From positions 4,278,001 to 4,342,000 of the forward strand of contig WOAB01000506.1 in NCBI GenBank assembly GCA_027886185.1: a stretch of DNA of 64,000 nucleotides. The letters run 5' to 3'. Below the pieces are notes generated by a model that did no database searches, was not told the origin of the DNA, and saw only the letters and a list, made by a program, of their open reading frames with translations. Positions 21,084-31,470 of the stretch are shown here, piece by piece. Every line of letters begins with the position of its first letter. Positions within the stretch are counted from its first letter, which is position 1. Source of the DNA: Rheum nobile. Its lineage: Eukaryota; Streptophyta; Magnoliopsida; Caryophyllales; Polygonaceae. The position numbers were made by a program, and so were the translations under genes.

Positions 21084-21478
21084 GTATTTATAAAAATGCT
21101 TTTTATTTTGCTGCAAATGCGTTTTTACATGTAGAATTGCATGCTAGTTTGTTTCATACATGTTCGTCGAACTTTCGAGGAAGTTATCGATGATGTTTAG
21201 TATGTCGTGTATGTCGGTTTCACCCGTGTGCTCCGTCGAGTGGGGTTTCACCGTGGGTATGTATGTAGAGCAGGCCTGCGATGTGTTTGTGTATGTGTTA
21301 GTCATGACGTTATGCCGGGGAGGTAAGCAATATATAATAAGGTGTTTGTTCCTTATGTTTAATTGCGTGAATGTAATAAGGTGTTGTACCTTATGTTTTG
21401 TATAAGGCAGGCGGTGTGCCGACGTGCCTGTGTTGTCATCTCCCCGTAATCCGATCGATCGTGTAATGTAAGCGCTAT

Positions 21479-21540
21479 ATGCGGATGACAGGATCCATTT
21501 GCGGACGACTGGGTCCATTTGCGGACGACGGGGTCCAATG
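21479..21540. repeat. short tandem repeat, ~21-bp unit, three copies
   Basis: Three variants of TGCGGACGACxGGGTCCATT follow each other with small changes (GCGGATGACAGGATCC, GCGGACGACTGGGTCC, GCGGACGACGGGGTCC). They are in the spacer of element B and non-coding. Confidence 0.65.
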
Positions 21541-21623
21541 TAAATGCTGTTCTGCATTTGTATTTTTGTAAGGAGGAAATCCTCGCTTGGTGTCAAGGCG
21601 ATGATATATAAAGGAAAGTGGCG

Positions 21624-21833
21624 ATGTATATGCGATAGCATGCGATACATATGCGATAGATGGCAAAGTACATGCGATAACATGCGATATGTATGCGACA
21701 GATGGCAATGTACATGCGATAACATGCGATATGTATGCGACATGTGGCAATGTACATGCGATAACATGCGATATGTATGCGACAGGTGGCAATGTACATG
21801 CGATAACATGCGATATGTATGCGATGCATAGAG
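21624..21833. repeat. 42-bp tandem array, five copies
   Basis: The unit contains CATGCGATAACATGCGATAT followed by GTATGCGACAGATGGCAATGTA, with starts about every 42 bp from 21631. ATGCGATA is repeated inside each unit. Because 42 is divisible by three, all frames stay open, giving artificial repeat proteins on both strands. There are no unique spacers, so it is not a CRISPR. Confidence 0.85.
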
Positions 21834-21861
21834 TTTTGTGTGATGTTTTTACCTTATTGGT

Positions 21862-24800
21862 TCAGAAATGGTAGAGCTTAAGATGTGCTGCGTTCCAACT
21901 CCTCGGGATTGGTTGTCCGTCTTTGTCTTCTAGTTGATATGCTCCTTGTCTGACCACTTCGGTGATCAAGTAAGGTCTTTCCCATTATGGTGCTAGCTTT
22001 CCATCGGATGGGTTCTTGGTGTTCTGGAATGTCTTCCTTAGGACCCAGTCTCCGACCTTGAATGCCTTGATCCGGACGTTCTTGTTGTAGCTCCTCACGA
22101 CTTGTTGTTGGAACTTGACCATTCTGATTCGAGCTTTCTCCCTGATTTCGTCCACAGTGTCGAGATTATGTGCTAGTTCGATGTCGTTTTATTCGTTTGT
22201 TTGGAGGTTGCAGCGAGCGGTCGGAACCAGTAGCTCAACCAGGATGACTGCTTCGCTCCCGCAGACGAGAGAGAAAGGTGATTGCCCAGTCGCATTCTTT
22301 GGAGTGGTCCTGTCGGACCAGAGAATGAGTGGGAGCTCGTCTGCCCATTTGCCTTTAGCCCCTGTGAGGCGTTTCTTGAGGTTGTTGATAAGGATCTTGT
22401 TGCTGGATTCGGCCTGTCCATTGGATTGCGGATACCGAGGTGTAGATGTAACCAATTTGATGTTCCATTGGTCGTAAAAGGTTTAAGTCTTATGACTGAT
22501 GAATTGGGAGCCGTTGTCGCACACGATTTCGGATGGGATGCCAAATCTGCACAAGATGTTGCGTTTTATGAATGAAATGACGTGTTGATCTTTTACCTCT
22601 CTGTAGGCTTCGGCTTCGATCCATTTAGAGAAGTAGTCTGTCATAGCGAGGAAGAAGACTCTTTGACCCGACGCGGGAGGGAGCTTTCCGACGATGTCCA
22701 TTCCCCATCTCATAAAGGGCCATGGAGCTAGGGTCGGATGGAGGAGCTCCGATGGTTGATGACGTACGGGTGCGTGCCGCTGACAGGCGTCGCACCTCTT
22801 GGTGTATTCCATGGCGTCTTTGTTCATCGTTGGCCAATAGTACCCGTTTCGTAGGGCCTTTCCCGAGAGGCTTCGTCCGCCGGTGTGGTTGCCACACTCT
22901 CCTTCGTGTAATGATTATAAGATACGTCCGACTTCTGGAGTCTTAAGGCATCGTAGGAGTAGCCCTGTAACAGATCTTTTATACAAGATGTTGTCAATAA
23001 TATCGTAAGAGAGTGCTTGTACCTTAAGCTTTTTTGCTTCTGTCTTGTCGTCTGGTAAAATACCATCTTTTAGCCACTTGATGTAAGGTAGCATCCAGTC
23101 GTCATTGGTGTCGACGATGTCTTCTTCTGGTTGATCGCCTATCTCCATGGCGACGAGTTCTTCAAGTGGTGTTGTCAACTTGACGGATGTCTTTGGGACG
23201 GCCGGCGTCATAACGTGGGCCAATGGTATGTGTGGAAATTCTTTTGGGTCTAGGACGGATCCCAGATTGGCGAGCGCGTCGGCTTGGGAGTTAAGATCCC
23301 TGAGCACTTGTTTGAATGTTTGGAATTGTCCGATCAGTTTCTTGGCTACCTCCAGGTAGGCTATCATTCTGGTGTCTTTGGCATTGTACGATCCCTGTAT
23401 TTGGTTTACGACCAGTAAGGAGTCGCAAACGACTTCGATCTCTTGGACTCCCAGACCGCGAGCCAAGATGAGTCTGAATATGAGTGCTTCGTACTTAGCC
23501 TTGTTGTTAGTCGCATCCCACTCACATCTGACAGCCTGGGCTATCTTGTCCCCCTGTGGCGATTTCAGTATGACCCCAAGCCCCGATCCTCTGGCGTTCG
23601 ATGTCCCATCTGTGTGGAGCTCCTATGTACCTATCTCATCTATCGCGAGTAGTTGATTTGCTTCTTTTGCGGCTTCTTGCTCTAGGGTCGGACTGAAATC
23701 AGCCACAAAGTCGGCTAATGCTTGCGACTTGATCGCTGTCCTCGGCTCGTACTCAATGTCGTAACCACTGAGGTGTATGGCCCATTTTGTCATTCTTCTT
23801 GTGAACTCGGGTTTCCTCATGATAGCCCTCATGGGATGATTAGTGCGCACAGTGATAGTATGGGATTCAAAGTATGGTTTGAGCTTGTTCGAAGCCATTA
23901 CTAATGATAATACGAGTTTTTCAAGTGACGAATACCTCGTTTCGGCTGATAATAGCGTCCGACTGACATAATATATTGGCGACTGTTTGCCATCTTCTTC
24001 TCTGACCAGTACACCGCTTACAGCCGATTCCGACACTGCAAGATAAAGAAATAAGGGCTCGTCGCCTTTAGGTTTGGTTAGTAACATAGGACTGGCTAGA
24101 TAGTCCTCGAGGTTCTGAAATGCTGTTTCATGTTCCTCCGTCCATTGAAAGGACTTATTTTTCTTGAGCGCGTCGTGGAATGGTTTGCACTTGTCGGATG
24201 ATTTGGAGATGAACTTGTTCAGAGCTGTTATCCGACATGTGAGCTTCTGTACGTCTTTGATGCATCGGGGGGATCGGAGGTTGATGAGAGCCTTGATCTG
24301 TTCCGGGCTGGCCTCTATTCCTCTTTGTGTCACCATATATCCTAAGAACTTCCCTGACGACACTCCGAAGGAGTACTTAGTAGGGTTTAGTTTCATATTG
24401 TACCTTTTGAGTACCTCGAAGCTGTCGCGTAGGTGGTCGATGTGATCTTCTTTCTTTTTGGGCTTGACCAACATGTCGTCGATATAGACTTCCATTGTGT
24501 CTCTGATTTGGTCTTTGAACATTTTGTTGACCAATCGTTGGTATGTAGCCCCTGCATTTTTCAGACCAAAGGGCATTACTTTGTAGCAATAGATACCTTG
24601 ACTGGTGGTGAACGCTGTTTTTTCTTGATCGTCGGGATCCATAAGGATTTGATTGTAGCCACTGAAGGCGTCCATGAAGGTGAGCATTTCGTGCCCTGCT
24701 GTGGCGTCGACCATAGCGTCGATGTGAGGTAGAGGAAATGAATCTTTGGGACAAGCCTTGTTGATGTCTGTGAAGTCGATGCAGATTCTCCATTTGCCGT

Positions 24801-25398
24801 TCTTCTTCTGGACCACGACCACGTTGGCCAGCCATTCAGGGTAGTGGACTTCCCTGATTTTTCCGGTTTCCAATAAGCTTTTGACTTCGTTGTCGATTAT
24901 TTTGTTCCGCTCGGGGGCAAATTTCCTGCGTTTTTGCTTGACAGGGGGATGAGACGGATCCACATTTAATTTATGAGTAATAACGTTGGGAGATATCCCG
25001 ACCATATCCTCATGTGACCATGCGAAACAGTCGGCACTGGTCCTGAGAAAGTCGAGAAGCTGTTGTCTGGTCGAGTCGTCCAGGTCCGACCCGACCCTTA
25101 CCGTTTGGTTTGGCTTTGAAGGGTCTACTGCGATCTTGTCGAGTTTCTCCATTTCTGGTTCAACGTATCGACTAGGTCCTTCGCCAATCTGTGGTTGTTA
25201 TGCGATCTTGTGTTCGACCGCGTTCTTCATGGAAGCGACATAGCATTCCTTTGCGGTCCTTTGATCTTCTTTGATTTCTTAGACTCCCCACTCGGTGGGG
25301 AATTTGATGACTTGATGATATGTTGAAGGTACTGCCTTCATAGCATGTATCCACGGCCTGCCAAGAATACAATTGTAGGGAGACAGACAGTCTAGGAC
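21862..25398 (-). pseudogene. pol: pol of element B: RT, RNase H, aRNase H, integrase
   Basis: The domains follow one frame from protease to the stop at 21862-21864 (KLYHF end). RT has FMDAFSGYNQ and YIDDMLV (23623-25152 is open). RT-linked RNase H (LYLAVSESAVSGVL), aRNase H (HTDGTS, CDS, ADALANLGS) and integrase (CDAC, GMDIVG, CDNGSQF, GQAESSN) follow. Nonsense codons stand at 25279, 25198, 23623, 22915, 22483, 22189 and 21985 (lowest base given), with no frameshift. The aRNase H motif NNEAEYE has become NNKAKYE, losing the catalytic Glu. The stop changes fit C-to-T or G-to-A transitions. The gene is dead as a polyprotein. Confidence 0.88.
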
Positions 25399-27447
25399 TA
25401 AGAATTTAACCTATCGGTTGATTCCTCCAGCGTATGTGGTCAGAATGATTTCGCTAGCCGTGTGCTTAACCTCACCGCGGAACCCGACCAGTGGGGTCGA
25501 TTTCTTGATTAGGTCGTTCTCAGACAGACCCATTTCTTTGAGAGCGTCGAGGGTCAAGAGGTTTGTCGAACTTCCTGTATCGATTAGTACTCTCCGGATT
25601 AAGCAATTACCAATGGACAAAGAGATTACCAAACCGTCATGGTGACTATCCGACCCGTCGGAGTCGGATTCGTCGAATGTGACCGTCGGAAGGTTAGATG
25701 CCCTCCTTGGTTTGAATTCCGATGCTTCGGGCTTGTCGCCTTTGCTTTCCTTGGCGTGTCGCTTAGCCGCGGAGTACGTGTTCCCGCATATGTCGGATCC
25801 ACCTGAAATGGTATTGACAACTTTCGTATGGATAGGAGATGGGGGTTTGTTCTGTTTTACCTGATCTCGGTGTTCCATGGTGGCTTTTGCCCGTTCCGAG
25901 ATGACGTCGCGTAACAGCCCCTGTGATAGCAGCCTAGCGACCTCCTTTCGTAGGGCGATGCACTCGTCGGTCGAATGACCATGGTCGCCGTGGAATTCAC
26001 ACCATCGACTCATGTCCTTCTTGACGTCCGGTCGGTCGCTCTTTCGGGGCCATCTTACGTCTTTTCCATACTTGTCGAAACTCTTGACGAGCTCCGACAT
26101 GGAAACGTTGAAGTTATAAGACTGGACCCTAGGAGGCAACACAGAACCATCTCTCCATTCTTGTGACCTGTCTTGGAAAGAATTTACCTGATTTGCTTCG
26201 TTTCGATTACGAGAATAGGGATGTGGACGTCTGTCCCGACGATTGTCGGAGGAATGTTTTCGATCGGATGGATCGGGTCCGCGCGAGGCTTTACGCGACT
26301 CACGGTCCTCTTCCAGCCTTACCTCGGCCATAGTTTTGGCCTAAACATCTTCGAAACTTTTGCAGGGATACTTGGTAATCTCGTCGTAGAGATTGCTGTC
26401 TTTGACCAGGCCTTGTCGGAATGCTTCGATAGACGTTGTGACGTCACAGTGGGGGATTCCCACTTTCTCTTTGTTGTACCTGTTAAGATAATTTCGGAGA
26501 GGTTCATTGTACCTTTGTGTGACTCGGTAGAGGTCACTCGATTGTTTCTCATGCTTCCAACTGCTGGCGAACTGGCTCTTAAAAGAGTTGACCAGATCCG
26601 CAAATGATGTGATCGTTCCCTGAGGCAAACACATAAACCAAGTTAGTGCGGGGCCCGCGAGGGTCATGCCAAAGCTTTTGCACATGACAGCCTCGCGACT
26701 CTCCCTTGAAACAGATGCAGCCATTAGTTTTTGTTTATAGAGAGAGATATGGTCATCTGGATAGGTGGTGCCGTCGAATGTCGCCATGTTGGGGAGATGG
26801 AACCTCTTGGGGATCTCGACCCTTGCGATTTCTTCGACGAACGGGGATTCTTCGAATCCGCCGGACGCTTCTCTCTCGATCGGTTGCGGGACTCCTGGGA
26901 GCCTATTGAAACGATTGTCGATTGCCTTCATGTGTCGGTCGAGCGTTTGCTGAAAAAGGGCCATGACATCTGGCGGATTGGCAACCTGTGTTTCGTCGAT
27001 TCGGGCCCCAACAGACCCGATCGGTGTAGGAAAGGTGACATGGTTAGTCAAGAATGGACTAGCGAAAGGAGTTCGAGACGTACCCTCAGTGTGTCCGGGA
27101 CGTCGTATGCTGGGGGGCGTTGGCTCGATATTGTCCTTGTCGAGGCGCGTTCGGGCGCCCCCATGGACGGGCGCGTTCTGAGATCTTGAGGCCACTGATT
27201 GTACCTGCGACTTAAGAGACTCGTTCTCACGGGTTAGTTGCGCGATCTCGGCTTCGGATTGGGTTGACAAAGCGGCTAGGGCTTCGGTTTTCTGACGTTG
27301 CTGGGCTAGTTCCTCTTGAAGGGCGGCCATTTTTTGAGAGAGTTCTTGGAACTGGGTTGGAGTAGGATTTTCGATTGGGTTTTCTATGGTTTGGGTTTCA
27401 TCTTCGAGACGTGGTTCTTGGTTATCAATAGGGGGATCAATAGCCAT
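25399..27447 (-). pseudogene. gag: gag-protease of element B
   Basis: ATG at 27447 starts an N-terminal region with a coiled coil (QKMAALQEELAQQRQKTEAL). A retrotransposon gag core follows (FHLPNMATFDGTTYPDD, LTWFMCLPQGTITSF, RYNKEKVG), then a zinc-knuckle-like CEFHGDHGHSTDEC and a retropepsin motif (VLIDTGSSTNLL). A TAG at 26341-26343 replaces the CAA seen in the related copies (DVQAKTMA), and another TAG at 25411-25413 ends the protease. The frame is the same as in pol, so gag-pr-pol was one continuous frame of about 1862 codons. The ATG is chosen because it lies 37 bp inside the primer-binding site and opens the only long frame. Confidence 0.88.
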
Positions 27448-27483
27448 GGTTGGAAGATTCCGGAAAGGTGATCGGCAAGTGGC

Positions 27484-27502
27484 CCCACGGTGGGCGCCAA
27501 AT
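27484..27502 (-). promoter_or_regulatory. primer-binding site of element B
   Basis: On the minus strand TTGGCGCCCACCGTGGGG follows two bases after the LTR end (...CCCCAAAACA). Complementarity to a tRNA 3' end (GGCGCCA) marks it as the site that primes minus-strand cDNA. The first eight bases match the tRNA-Asp class used by Athila, but the rest (CACCGTGGGG) does not, so the tRNA is not assigned. Confidence 0.75.
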
Positions 27503-28070
27503 TGTTTTGGGGCGAAAAGATCGGACGACCTAAATCGCCTTAGACGGGGTAACTAGTCGATCGGACGATGGGAAATAATCCAAACCAAGCAAATAATAGG
27601 TAAACATGAAATAAATATATAATAGCAAGATGATTTTATTAGATATCGTGTGAATCGGATTAGATCGCAATACAACTTATCGTAATAAAATCAGAGATCG
27701 AGTGGGACTCGATCGGTGACTTGTGAGTGGCGACCGACAGGGGTCAGGCGTAGGCAGCCATTTGGAGAGCTAGATGGAGAGCGAGAGTGCTGTTCTGATG
27801 AGTTCGCTAAGTGAGAATGCGTGTGTTTTGCATAGTTGTGAGTTTCCTGATCTTATCTTCTTCGTCGTTCCAAATATGGTAAGTCCATTTACTCCTGTGG
27901 CCGTTGCACTGTTTTTATGCTTTTATCTTCAATACCGAGTGTAATGGCAAGGATTTCGCCGTTGAATTACTGCCAATTAAGGTGTTTGAACGTTGCAGAT
28001 GTTGCATGATCTGAGCATTAAACGCGTGGCGAGATCTCCGCGATCTTGTCGGATGACTCTTGACTGGAGA
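27503..28070 (-). repeat. 5' LTR of element B, outer end missing (568 of 700 bp)
   Basis: It aligns without gaps to 17973-18540. At 28070 the match stops in GACTGGAGAG and a run of T (28072-28083) leads into unrelated DNA. The LTR differences are mostly transitions. Loss of the outer 130 bp removes the target duplication and probably part of the promoter of B. Confidence 0.88.
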
Positions 28071-30035
28071 GTTTTTTTTTTTTGAATAAGGAACAATGAC
28101 TTGTGTCGATAGTCTCCATAGTTTAGTAATCTGTCTGTTCGACCTTCTGTCAGTTGTTTTAATGTAATGTTTCGAATAATAAAGAAGTGTTTCCTTGTTT
28201 CGGAAATTACTAAATTCGTTACTATTGCAAGTTGTTCGTTCATACAAGAATCCTTGAGTGCCAAAAGTAGTACAGGTCATGAGTGGATAAAGACTGTTTG
28301 GACTCATAAAGGACAATGTTGGGTTGGGACATGTGTGGTTGTTCCCTACCTTGTTAGCACTAGTTCCGAGGTCAAAACTATTCATAAGAACCCCTCTATT
28401 TCCTGAAATAATCAAGTTGGGCATTGACATTATCTGTCCCCTTTGCTCGAAGTCATGAGCATTGTCTCGAAAGGATAATGCTATAAGGATTCCTTGCTAG
28501 AAGGATTTGGTGTGTGTAGTAGTGCTCTGTGGAGTTTGAGGTTGTTCCTCATGTGTATACTCTGAGCATTAGATGGGGTGAGTTGTATAAATTATATATT
28601 TAAGTGAATAAATGTATAAAAGAGATATTTCATAAGGAGTCGTTTTCTCTAAGATGATCGTACTCTAATACAATCTTGAGTAAACTTTAGAACCCAAGAG
28701 TTATGTTTATGAGGTTTATAAATGAGTGTGTACACTATGGGACCAGTGTTAAAAGCTTTTTGGAAAAGTTAAGTGTGCGAAATCATAAGTATTATTCTGG
28801 AAGACCTAGTTGAGGTTTCGTTATGAGGCATTCTTAAGGAAATGATATAATGAGATGATGATAAGAGAAGTGTTAAGGTGATTAAGTCTTGGGTAAATAG
28901 TAAATATCAGTAAAGCAAAAGGGTGCTTGATTTGGGATAATAAATCGTGTGAGGACAACTGGTTGTGTAAGGATTTATGGGTGTATAACAACCTCAACCG
29001 GTAAAAGTTTGTTATGATTTTGGAGGATCAATAGTGTGGCATAAAATAAGTATGTGGATGTTATCAACTAGACTTGAGGAAAAAGTGACCTACGTCTATT
29101 AAGGTGATCATATGACACGTTTGGATAAAACGAGATTATAATCTTGTAGAACGAATTATTAAATCATGTTGAGGTAAACAAGAATAGGATGCGGTGTGGT
29201 TAATTGTGGAAAATTAAGGAATCACATGCGTAAAGAGTTTGGGTTAAGATATGGCACAAGGGCCAAATTTAATTAAGGTAACCAATGAAATAGGTGGGCT
29301 GTGTATGTAAGGAGTAGGACTATATGACAATTGGAGGTACTAAGTGGAGTTATAAGGAGACAATGTATAAACTTTGGGAGTTGGTGGTTAGGCGAAACGC
29401 TTAAAGGAAAAAGTGTGTTTTCAAGCTTAAGGTGTAATAAGACCGTTGTGATAATTTTGGAGACTATGATTTTAAGGTAGTTATAATCTTGTGGATAAAC
29501 TAAGAGGTATTGTATGGAGTAAAATATGGAAACGATACATTTAAGATGATATCATGGTGAGGAAATGGATCGACTCTCCATGGTTAATTTCAAGGATAAA
29601 ATGATTAAGAATACTAAGTTCAAGTAGTGAGGTTAATGGTGAAAACCGGTCCCCCTCTACCTTAGTGATGTTAGTTTCGGGGTCGAAACTATTTTTAAGG
29701 GGGTAATAATGTAATAACCCTCATGTTGCCATAAGGGTAATATGGTAACATGTATATTGGTGAAAACAAAAGTCATAAAATTCCCTTAAGTTATGAAAAA
29801 GTCATAAAATTCCCTTAAGTTATGAAGGGTCTAAATTATGGTTAACCTTACGTTAACTGTAATTGGACCCAACTTATAAATTTTAACTTAGAAATGCTTG
29901 AACCAATTTACAAAGTGTTAAATGGGTTAGGCATGGTTAAACTTATAAGGTTGGGTAACTTAAAATAAGGTCGCTTCTCCGAGTTGTTATCGGCCAAGTT
30001 TCGGGGTCGAAACTTCTTTTAAGGGGGTAGTGTTG
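28071..30035 (+). mobile_element. decayed internal 3' region of a Tekay/Del-like gypsy element
   Basis: No gene is readable. The block is recognised by its 3'-end signature: GGGGTCGAAACTATTTTTAAGGGGG near 29678-29704, just before TGTAATAACCCTC (29708), and a second GGGGTCGAAACTTCTTTTAAGGGGG (about 30003-30027) just before the true LTR start. These are polypurine tracts next to LTR starts. A weaker copy of the motif is at about 28365. A perfect tandem duplication of about 29 bp (TCATAAAATTCCC unit) lies at 29765-29822. The order suggests two overlapping element remnants. The left edge is a poly-T run at 28072-28083. Confidence 0.5.
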
Positions 30036-31467
30036 TGATCAGCTCTACTTTGTAGTGCTTATCTAGGAGTTATTATCGGTGTTTAGGGTGCCATTTGTAT
30101 GGGTTTAGAGCACAACTGATGAGTATGGAGTTGAGTAGAAGGAGTGTGGATATGGTGGTTTGGAGAAGCGTAAACAAAGATATCCAGAAGACGAGGAGTA
30201 GACCACTTGAGGAGACCAAGGAAAATAGAAGGATAAGCCACACGAAGGAAAGAAGACAAGAGCCGCGACTGCGGAGGAGAATTGAAGAGACCGCGGCGAA
30301 GGCGAGAGCGCAGAGCCGAAAGAAGACATTTCCACGACCGCGGAAAAAATTCCGCGCCCGTGGAAAAAATTCCGCGCCCGCGGAAAATCCCATCGCTGAA
30401 GCCGTTCGAGAGCAAGAATCACATTTCCGCGACCGCAGAATTATTTCCGTGACCGCGGAATAGCGCGGCAGCGAATCCGGAGTCTCACTCCGGATTTTTC
30501 GCCCGAAGTCTCACTCCGGATTTTTCGTCCGGAGTTTATTTTATTTTATTTATTTATTTTCTCTTTTATTTCTTTTATTTCCTTTTAGATATTATTTTCT
30601 ATCTTATGGAAATTAGGTTTAGAAAAGTCTTTATATTCTTCCTTTAGAACATTAGTTTTGGTAAGTTGGGTTCTACCTTTCTTCATCTTTTCCCTTTTCT
30701 TAGTTTAGTTCTTTGTTTTGTTTTTAGCTAGACAATTGAAGCCTTGGTTTGAATTTGATATTGAGATTATTCCTTTACTCTTTCTATGATTGTTTTAATT
30801 CTCTCTCGTGCTTAATCTCATTGATCGTATATCGATTCCCCTTGATTTGTTGATTAGGATATCAAATAGATTGTTAATAGTAGTTCCCTCTAGCCTGACA
30901 ACCTAGAGAAGATTAGTATTATGCTATTGGTTCCCCTTTTCTATACAACCTGTTGAGATTGTTATTGATCATACTATTAAGGATTGAAGGAGACTGTTTG
31001 AGAATCTTGATCCCTTAGTTTGTATAGAGAATTAATTGCAAGCAATTGTATGACTATTTGCTACACTTGCATGTACCTATCTATTCATGAATTCATTGCT
31101 GCTGTTAGATTTATCTTGATAGTTTCTTGATTGTTTAATAGTTAGGGTTATCAGGACTAGTTGGACTGATAACTAATTTAGAACAGGGATTAGGACATCC
31201 ATGAGGATTGATAATTAGGAATAATCAATGATTGATCAACCAAACTAAAGGTGGATATTTGTTTGCCAAGCTTTCTATGTTTTATTTATCGTTTTCTTAG
31301 TTAGATTCATACAACCCCCCCCCCTTGTCTTTGTTATCGATTGGTGAATGATTTTGCAAACAGGATATATGACTTGATTTTCTGTGGGATTCGACCCTTG
31401 CTTACCAGACTACATTAGTTAGGTTTTTAAGGATTATTTTTTTTAGGTGTCACGACAACGCTTATCA
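30036..31467 (+). mobile_element. solo LTR, Athila-like (1432 bp)
   Basis: Starts TGATCAGCTCTACTTTGTAG and ends GACAACGCTTATCA. This parallels the ends of the LTRs at 36769 and 40901 read on their coding strand (start TGATAAGCACTACTTTGTAG). The inner part contains a GTGGGATTCGACCCTTGCTTACC block typical in position for the LTR 3' half. The flanks TGTTG (30031-30035) and TATTG (31468-31472) are a 5-bp duplication with one mismatch. It inserted exactly at the first bases of the Tekay-like LTR. It contains five palindromic CCGCGnCCGCGG-type boxes between 30332 and 30458 and no internal region. Confidence 0.75.
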
Positions 31468-31470
31468 TAT

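Larger units (their letters stand above)
20914..21861. other. spacer between antisense gene and integrase, element B
   Basis: About 950 bp without a gene, longer than the spacers in C and D. It holds two GCGACCCG hairpins (20977-21002, 21058-21083), a short GCGGACGAC-type repeat at 21479-21540 and a 42-bp tandem array (21624-21833). A long frame on the minus strand (21144-21809) is produced by the 42-bp array. Confidence 0.65.
17973..28070 (-). mobile_element. element B: near-complete Tat-lineage Ty3/gypsy element
   Basis: Minus-strand order: 5' LTR (27503-28070, outer end missing), primer-binding site, gag, protease, RT, RNase H, aRNase H, integrase (ends 21862), spacer, antisense gene (18980-20913), 3' LTR (17973-18672). 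It inserted in the RT of element C; the left target copy would be GTCGT (17968-17972) and the right copy is lost with the truncated LTR. The two LTRs align over 568 bp without an indel and differ at about 20 sites by my eye count, mostly transitions. It is a different subfamily from C and D (LTR 700 bp against 506 bp). Confidence 0.88.

Noticed and set aside
21144..21831. Repeat proteins of His/Ser/Tyr or Cys/Asp type on both strands
   Set aside because: Produced by the 42-bp tandem array, whose length is a multiple of three. No coding signal is seen outside the array.
21624..21833. CRISPR-like spacing of short repeats
   Set aside because: Units are contiguous with no unique spacers, and the setting is a plant retrotransposon.
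28072..28083. Poly-T run as the tail of a retroposed gene or LINE on the minus strand
   Set aside because: No target duplication and no recognisable gene or LINE frame follows. The neighbouring LTR has its own T run (18543-18548) that could have expanded.
30095..30463. 122-codon plus-strand frame rich in Arg/Glu
   Set aside because: Falls inside the Athila-like solo LTR across the CCGCGACCGCGG boxes; three other frames are open at the same place.
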